Shown here: positions 59,367-64,000 of the stretch, in pieces
Layout: every line of letters starts with the position of its first letter
Numbering within the stretch: the first letter of the stretch is position 1
Assembly (NCBI GenBank): GCA_022793685.1
Contig: JAAWDI010000030.1
Span: 1-64,000, forward strand
From: Oscillospiraceae bacterium
GTDB taxonomy: Bacteria > Bacillota > Clostridia > Oscillospirales > Oscillospiraceae
Direction of reading: 5' to 3'
DNA length: 64,000 nt
Notes under the pieces: generated by a model
The model's input: only the letters and a program-made list of their open reading frames with translations
What the model was told of the DNA's origin: nothing
Databases searched by the model: none
Translations under genes and position numbers: made by a program

Positions 59367-60491
59367 TCAGCAGTCCGCGTACATTTCAGCGGCTTGCTTC
59401 ATGTATTTGGGAATTTCCAGGTGCTGGGGGCACGCAGGGACGCACTTGCCGCACGCGATGCAGTCTGCGGGCTTGCCGCCCAGAGAGCAGCCGAACAAAT
59501 ACCCGTTCATAGAACCGGGCTTGTTGTTGAACACCGTCGTGGTGTTGATGGCCTCAATCATAAAGGGAATATGGATGTGCATGGGGCAGCCTGCCACGCA
59601 ATAGTTGCACTGGGTGCAGGGGATAAAGGGCAGGGCGTGAATTTTTTCGGTGACCTCGTCCAGAATAACCCGCTCGCCGTCGGTCAACGGTTTCATATCC
59701 GTCATGTAGGCGCAGTTGTCTTCCACCTGCTCCATGGTGGACATACCGGACAGCGCCACCGCCACGCCGGGCAGAGAGCAGGCATACCGCATGGCCCAAG
59801 AGGCGGAAGAGGCGTCGGGGTTCTTTTCCTTCAGAAAGGCCTGAAGCTCCGGCGTCAAGGTGGCGAGGGAGCCGCCCTTGATGGGCTCCATGACGATGAC
59901 GGGCTTGCCGTACTTCATACAGACCTCATAGCACTTACGAGCCTGTACGTTGTCGTCCTCCCAGTCCAGATAGTTGATTTGAAGCTGGACGACCTCTGCT
60001 TCGGGGTGCTTTTTGAGAATGTCCTCCAGAAGCTCGGCATTGTCATGGAAGGAAAAGCCGATGGCTTTGATGCGTCCCTCCGCCTTCCACTGCTTGAAGG
60101 CCTCCCACACGCCCTCGTCCTCTGCCTTTTGGACATTGCCCGCGTTTAGAGAGTGGAGAAGGTAAAGGTCAAAGAAGTCCACACCGCAGCGGTCAAGAGA
60201 GGTCTGGAAAAGCGCCTCTTTATCGTCGCCGGGGTTAAAGCAGCTCATGGGGAATTTGGACACCAGCTGGTAGGCGTTGCGGGGATGGCGGGTGGTCAGG
60301 GCCGCTTTAATGGCTTCCTCAGAGCCGGCATAGGTATAGGCAGTGTCAAAATAAGTAAAGCCGTTTGCAAGGAAATGGTCCACCATTTTAGCGGTCTGGT
60401 CAATGTCGATGGTGCGGTCTGCATTCTGGGGCAGGCGCATCAGGCCGAAGCCCAGTTTCTTGATGCCGCCGTTTTTCAAAAGCTCTGTCAT
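59367..60491 (-). CDS. Aldo/keto reductase with ferredoxin-like 4Fe-4S domain
   Basis: KLGFGLMRLPQNADRTIDIDQTAKMVDHFLANGFTYFDTAYTYAGSEEAI; C-terminal CTQCNYCVAGCP and CIACGKCVPACP. Confidence 0.93.
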   Translation of the reverse strand: MTELLKNGGIKKLGFGLMRLPQNADRTIDIDQTAKMVDHFLANGFTYFDTAYTYAGSEEAIKAALTTRHPRNAYQLVSKFPMSCFNPGDDKEALFQTSLDRCGVDFFDLYLLHSLNAGNVQKAEDEGVWEAFKQWKAEGRIKAIGFSFHDNAELLEDILKKHPEAEVVQLQINYLDWEDDNVQARKCYEVCMKYGKPVIVMEPIKGGSLATLTPELQAFLKEKNPDASSASWAMRYACSLPGVAVALSGMSTMEQVEDNCAYMTDMKPLTDGERVILDEVTEKIHALPFIPCTQCNYCVAGCPMHIHIPFMIEAINTTTVFNNKPGSMNGYLFGCSLGGKPADCIACGKCVPACPQHLEIPKYMKQAAEMYADC

Positions 60492-62389
60492 ACCTTTATA
60501 CCTCCTGTTTCGTCAATGGGGATACCGATGGCGTGGGCCAGCGGCAGATAGAACTCTTCCTGATACTGGGCATACAGCCGGTCATACTCAGCCGAAGCGC
60601 CGTGGTGCAACTCATGCAGGTAGGCGTGGGGGTCTTCCCGCACCAGCTCGCCGGAAGGCGCGGTTTCACGCAGAATATAAACCGCCACGTTGGAGCAGTG
60701 GTCGGAGATACGTTCCAGGCTGATAAGCAGCTCGCCGAACTGCATCCCCACATCCACGGTGCACTCGCCCCGCTTGAGCCGTTCAATGTGGTTGGCACGC
60801 AGAGTGTCACGCAGAAGGTCGACGACCTCCTCAATGGGTTCTACCTCAAAAGCGGTGGCATAGCTGCGGTTACGGTAACATTCCATCGTTTTGGAAATGG
60901 CAGCGTCCACTGCGGCAGTAAGGGCTTTGATGTCCCGCAGTGCAGAGGCGGAGAAATGGATGCCCCGCTCATCCATGGCGGTGGCGATGTCCGCCACATC
61001 TTCAGCATAGTCGCCTATCCGTTCAAAATCTGTCACAGTGTGCAAAAGCTCTGTGACCCGTGTGTTGTCCTCTTTGGAAAGGTTGCGGCCGGATAATTTA
61101 AGCAGGTAGTTTTCCAGGCCAGTCTGACAGGCGTCGATTTGGTCTTCATTTTCGGCCAGCTCTGTCCGCTTTTTTTGGTCGTATTTTTCCAATAACCCGC
61201 AGGAGAGCAGAAAATCGGTATGTGCCAGCTCACTCATGCGTACTACAACCTCACGAGCGTGCTCCAGTGCCACAGAGGGAGTGGCGAGAAAACGCTCGTC
61301 AATCAGGCTGAGGGCAGAGGTGCGTTCCTTTTCTGTGGCGGGAATGATATGTTCCACCAGCTTGACCAACTGCCGGTGGAAGGGGAGGAGAATCAGCGTA
61401 CAGGCGATATTAAAGACCGAGTGCAGGTTGGCTATTGTACCGCGGGACATGGCGGCCTCCCAAAAAGGGAAGCGGAAAATGGCGTTGCCCGCGTAGAGGA
61501 CAATCATAAAAAAGGCAGTGCCCAGAATGTTGAAAAACAGATGTATCATAGCGGTGCGTTTTGCATTTTTACTGGCGCCGACGCTGGAGAGAACGGCGGT
61601 AACGCAGGTGCCGATATTTTGCCCCATAATCAGCGGAATGGCAATATTGAAGGATACGATGCCCGTAGAACTGACTGCTTGTAGGATACCCATAGAAGCG
61701 GATGAGCTTTGAATCAGAGCCGTAACGATTGCGCCTACCGCGACGCCCAGCAAGGGGTTAGAGAACGCGGTAAACAGAGCTTGGAATTCCGGCAGCTCTT
61801 GAAGTGGCGCAACAGCCGTTTCCAGTGTGTACATACCAATAAACAAAAGGCCGAGCCCCATAGCAATTTGACCCAAAATGCGCTTATGACCGCCTTTTAA
61901 GAACATATAAAAGAGTATGCCTACAAAAGCCAGAAAAGGACCGAGAATCGAAGGCTTGAGTAGGGAGAGAAGCAGGTTATCAGAGGAAATATCGCCGAGG
62001 CGAAGCAGTTGAGCAGTGATAGTTGTACCAATGTTTGCGCCCATGATGATTCCAACAGTCTGGGAGAGCTTCATAATGCCAGCGTTAACGAAGCCGACGC
62101 ACATGACGGTAGTGGCGGCGGAGCTTTGGATAAGTCCGGTTACCACAGCGCCCAACAGCACGCTTTTAAAAACATTGCTTGTAAGGCGCTCCAGAACCCG
62201 TTCCAGCCGTCCGCTGGACAGCTTCTCCAGACCGTCGGTCATGGTGGACATACCAAACAGGAAAGTGGCGATGGCGCCCAACATGGCGATTACATTTGTA
62301 ATACTCAACGCATTTGCCTCCAAATTTATGAAAGACTTTCCGGTATCGCTTGGCTGTGCGGTATGGTTGTGATTGGGTATAAAAACCAC
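60488..62389 (-). CDS. Na/Pi cotransporter family protein with C-terminal PhoU-like domain
   Basis: AIATFLFGMSTMTDGLEKLSSGRLERVLERLTSNVFKSVLLGAVVTGLIQSSAATTVM; start uncertain, may begin downstream of 62389. Confidence 0.9.
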   Translation of the reverse strand: MVFIPNHNHTAQPSDTGKSFINLEANALSITNVIAMLGAIATFLFGMSTMTDGLEKLSSGRLERVLERLTSNVFKSVLLGAVVTGLIQSSAATTVMCVGFVNAGIMKLSQTVGIIMGANIGTTITAQLLRLGDISSDNLLLSLLKPSILGPFLAFVGILFYMFLKGGHKRILGQIAMGLGLLFIGMYTLETAVAPLQELPEFQALFTAFSNPLLGVAVGAIVTALIQSSSASMGILQAVSSTGIVSFNIAIPLIMGQNIGTCVTAVLSSVGASKNAKRTAMIHLFFNILGTAFFMIVLYAGNAIFRFPFWEAAMSRGTIANLHSVFNIACTLILLPFHRQLVKLVEHIIPATEKERTSALSLIDERFLATPSVALEHAREVVVRMSELAHTDFLLSCGLLEKYDQKKRTELAENEDQIDACQTGLENYLLKLSGRNLSKEDNTRVTELLHTVTDFERIGDYAEDVADIATAMDERGIHFSASALRDIKALTAAVDAAISKTMECYRNRSYATAFEVEPIEEVVDLLRDTLRANHIERLKRGECTVDVGMQFGELLISLERISDHCSNVAVYILRETAPSGELVREDPHAYLHELHHGASAEYDRLYAQYQEEFYLPLAHAIGIPIDETGGIKV

Positions 62390-62522
62390 AAATTAAATTA
62401 TATATGTTTTTTTCCGGTTCGTAAATTCTTTCTTGCATTTTTTTCAGATTTTTTGTAATTTTCTGATTTACCATACTCCGAACGAGCCGGTGCGGAATAG
62501 AGTGGAGGAGGAGGTGACGGGG

Positions 62523-63233
62523 ATGCTTTCCGTGGGGATTTATCTGATTTTAAACAGTCTGTTTTTTACACTGCGCCTGTCAGGCGGCGGTTCGTTCCCC
62601 CGGCCGCTGAAGGCAGACGAAGAGCGCAAATATTTAGAGGCCAGCGCCGCAGGCGACTTGGACGCCCGTAATAAGCTCATTGAACACAACCTGCGTTTGG
62701 TGGCGCATATCATCAAGAAATACTATACGCATAACGGAGACCAGGACGACTTGATTTCCATTGGCACCATTGGGCTTATCAAAGGGATTTCGACCTTTAA
62801 GCCGGACAAAAACGTGCGGCTGGCCACCTACGCCAGCCGGTGCATCGAGAATGAAATTTTGATGTATTTCCGCTCGCAGCGTAAGCTCCAGGGAGAGGTA
62901 TCCCTCTCCGATTCACTGGACGCCGACCCGGACGGCACGTCCCTTTCCCTGATGGACGTTATCAAGGTGGACGACAATATGCTGGAGGAGCTGGATGCCC
63001 GCGACCGCTGCGCCCGGGTGCGCAGGAGCGTAGAACAGTGCTTGGACGAGCGGGAGAAGATGGTCATTGTGGCCCGGTACGGACTGGATGGCTGTACGCC
63101 GCGCACCCAGCGCGAGGTGGCGGAACAGTGCGGTATTTCCCGCTCTTACATATCCCGCATAGAGAAAAAGGCGTTGGAAAAGCTTCGTCTCGACTTTGAC
63201 GCATGGGAAAATCAACCAAAGAAAAGGAGATAA
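62523..63233 (+). CDS. sigK: RNA polymerase sporulation sigma factor SigK, uninterrupted
   Basis: Hydrophobic pro-sequence MLSVGIYLILNSLFFTLRLSGGGSFPRPLKADEERKYLEASAAGD then [38 protein letters not shown]. Confidence 0.9.
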   Translation: MLSVGIYLILNSLFFTLRLSGGGSFPRPLKADEERKYLEASAAGDLDARNKLIEHNLRLVAHIIKKYYTHNGDQDDLISIGTIGLIKGISTFKPDKNVRLATYASRCIENEILMYFRSQRKLQGEVSLSDSLDADPDGTSLSLMDVIKVDDNMLEELDARDRCARVRRSVEQCLDEREKMVIVARYGLDGCTPRTQREVAEQCGISRSYISRIEKKALEKLRLDFDAWENQPKKRR

Positions 63234-63266
63234 GAGGGCAAATTTGACAAAATCAACCGGTAAATG

Positions 63267-63304
63267 GGAGGGAGAACGCCGATATTCGGCGCTCTCCCTC
63301 TTGT
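63267..63304 (+). terminator. Probable intrinsic terminator after sigK
   Basis: GGGAGGGAGAACGCCGAtatTCGGCGCTCTCCCTC. Confidence 0.6.
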
Positions 63305-63364
63305 CATAGGAGGGCATGAAGTAGTATAATAGCGAAAATCAAAAATGGGCAGGGAGGAACCGAT

Positions 63365-63850
63365 ATGACCAATAACCGGCTTTTACAGCTTTTAGAGCAG
63401 GACTGCTCTATGAGCACCGACCAGCTTGCCGCTATGGCCAATATGTCCGAGGAGGAGGTCAAGCAGGCAATTTGTCAGTTTGAAGACGACAAGACCATTC
63501 TTGGCTATAAGGCAATTGTGGACTGGGACCGCACTGACCGAGAAGCCGTTACCGCACTGATTGAGGTGAACGTCACTCCGCAGCGTGGCGAGGGCTTTGA
63601 CCGGGTGGCGGAGCGCATTTACCAGTATGAGGAAGTGGAGAGCGTCTACTTGATGTCCGGTTCCTTCGACCTGACGGTCATCATTTCAGGCCGTACACTG
63701 AAGGAGGTTGCATCCTTCGTGGGCGAACGCCTTGCGCCGCTGGAGGACGTGACCGGCACGGCGACCCATTTTATCCTGAAGAAATATAAAGAAAAGCACC
63801 TGATTTTCAAGCCGCAGGAGCCTTCTGAAAGGGAGCTGTTGTTCACATGA
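63365..63850 (+). CDS. Lrp/AsnC family transcriptional regulator
   Basis: RLLQLLEQDCSMSTDQLAAMANMSEEEVKQAICQFEDDKTILGYKAIVDW. Confidence 0.88.
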   Translation: MTNNRLLQLLEQDCSMSTDQLAAMANMSEEEVKQAICQFEDDKTILGYKAIVDWDRTDREAVTALIEVNVTPQRGEGFDRVAERIYQYEEVESVYLMSGSFDLTVIISGRTLKEVASFVGERLAPLEDVTGTATHFILKKYKEKHLIFKPQEPSERELLFT

Positions 63851-64000
63851 ATTATGACCATATTCTGTCGGAGCGCATCCAAGGTGTCAAGCCCTCCGGT
63901 ATCCGCAAGTTTTTTGACATTCTGGAAGAAATGAAGGATGCCATCTCCCTCGGCATCGGCGAGCCTGATTTTGTCACGCCGTGGCATATCCGGGACGCTG
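63847..64000 (+). CDS. PLP-dependent aminotransferase (aspartate aminotransferase-like), truncated by window end
   Basis: MNYDHILSERIQGVKPSGIRKFFDILEEMKDAISLGIGEPDFVTPWHIRDA; ATGA overlap with the Lrp gene. Confidence 0.85.
   Translation, partial: MNYDHILSERIQGVKPSGIRKFFDILEEMKDAISLGIGEPDFVTPWHIRDA

Overview
GC-rich chromosomal window from a spore-forming Clostridia-type bacterium (Oscillospiraceae-like by protein content; inferred, no search run). Most of it is ordinary core genome: plsY(partial)-gpsA, rpmB, hprK-ROK kinase-murB-rapZ-yvcK-whiA, dnaE, ypeB, nth, glyA, rarA, spoIIGA-sigE, rex, nrdR, carAB, guaA, a znuABC-type transporter, hppA, udp, sigK, and one tRNA-Arg(ACG). I saw no rRNA operon, CRISPR array, transposase, integrase or phage module. 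Less ordinary stretches: (1) a 58-aa Cys/Gly-rich peptide gene at 23609-23785, missing from the ORF track, preceded by a nested stem whose outer helix covers its Shine-Dalgarno; (2) a divergent four-gene locus at 38419-43614 with an atypical Ser/Thr kinase, a zinc-ribbon/TM/beta-helix protein, an HTH regulator and an LRR/Ig-like/SLH surface protein; (3) an AT-richer DpnII-like adenine methylase plus an unknown 179-aa protein directly after guaA, followed by a decayed repeat-protein pseudogene; (4) structured or palindromic intergenic DNA near two MATE genes, the MFS gene, carA and znuA. Product calls come from reading the supplied translations and recalling family motifs; no database search or folding was run.
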